Positions 6,785 through 6,870 of a DNA stretch of 6,870 bases are shown piece after piece (the stretch's first letter is position 1; each line of letters begins with the position of its first letter). The notes under the pieces were generated by a model. That model saw only the letters and a list, made by a program, of their open reading frames with translations, did no database searches and had not been told where the DNA came from. Made by a program: the position numbers and the translations under genes. The DNA comes from JAGOBX01 sp017999075 [NCBI: Candidatus Babelota bacterium] (GTDB lineage: Bacteria; JAGOBX01): NCBI GenBank assembly GCA_017999075.1, contig JAGOBX010000192.1:1-6870 (forward strand), in the 5' to 3' direction.

Positions 6785-6870
6785 CTAATTAATCTTATGA
6801 AACTTAAATCTTTTGAATGAATTTTAATAATATATCAAATTATTGTATTGATAATTGCAGTATCTTATAG

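Noticed and set aside
6833-6853. Short inverted repeat TATCAA/TTGATA after thiG as a terminator, or TTGATA as a -35 for a downstream gene
   Set aside because: The 6-bp AT-rich stem has no T-run after it. The matching -10 position for TTGATA would lie beyond the window, so neither idea can be supported.

Overview
The window is a gene-dense, very AT-rich stretch (about 30% G+C by eye) of a bacterial chromosome. It holds five minus-strand genes (the last one cut by the left edge) and one divergent plus-strand gene. No RNA gene, insertion sequence, integrase, CRISPR array or obvious pseudogene was found. The lineage cannot be fixed. A bacterial-type glutaminyl-tRNA synthetase, an anaerobe-flavoured radical SAM/SPASM protein and a thiazole synthase would suit several low-G+C Gram-negative or candidate phyla, and I do not name one.

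Layout from right to left on the minus strand: glnS (4082-5833), a polytopic DUF2157-type membrane protein (2655-4043), a GDYXXLXY-family anchored protein (2126-2653), a family 2 glycosyltransferase (1061-2092) and a radical SAM/SPASM protein (1-1061, running off the edge). Gaps between them are 38 nt, 1 nt, 33 nt and a 1-nt TAATG overlap, so they most likely form one transcription unit. A sigma70-like promoter lies about 105 to 130 nt before glnS (TTGATA, 17 bp, TATACT). A Shine-Dalgarno sequence at the extreme left edge suggests another gene follows immediately. On the plus strand, thiG (6017-6784) diverges from glnS. It has a TATAAT box so close to its ATG that its mRNA would be almost leaderless. 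No thiS, other thi gene or recognisable TPP riboswitch is seen beside it.

glnS and thiG are housekeeping genes. The DUF2157/GDYXXLXY pair is a widespread but functionally unknown membrane pair. The glycosyltransferase and radical SAM protein are translationally coupled and look like the start of a small, uncharacterised glycan or natural-product module that continues off the left edge. Two start codons were revised: upstream TTG codons would lengthen glnS and the DUF2157 gene, but in both cases an internal ATG with a Shine-Dalgarno-like sequence is the better start. The most unusual non-coding signal is a G+C-rich hairpin island inside the otherwise AT-rich glycosyltransferase gene. Read on the opposite strand, it looks like an intrinsic terminator.
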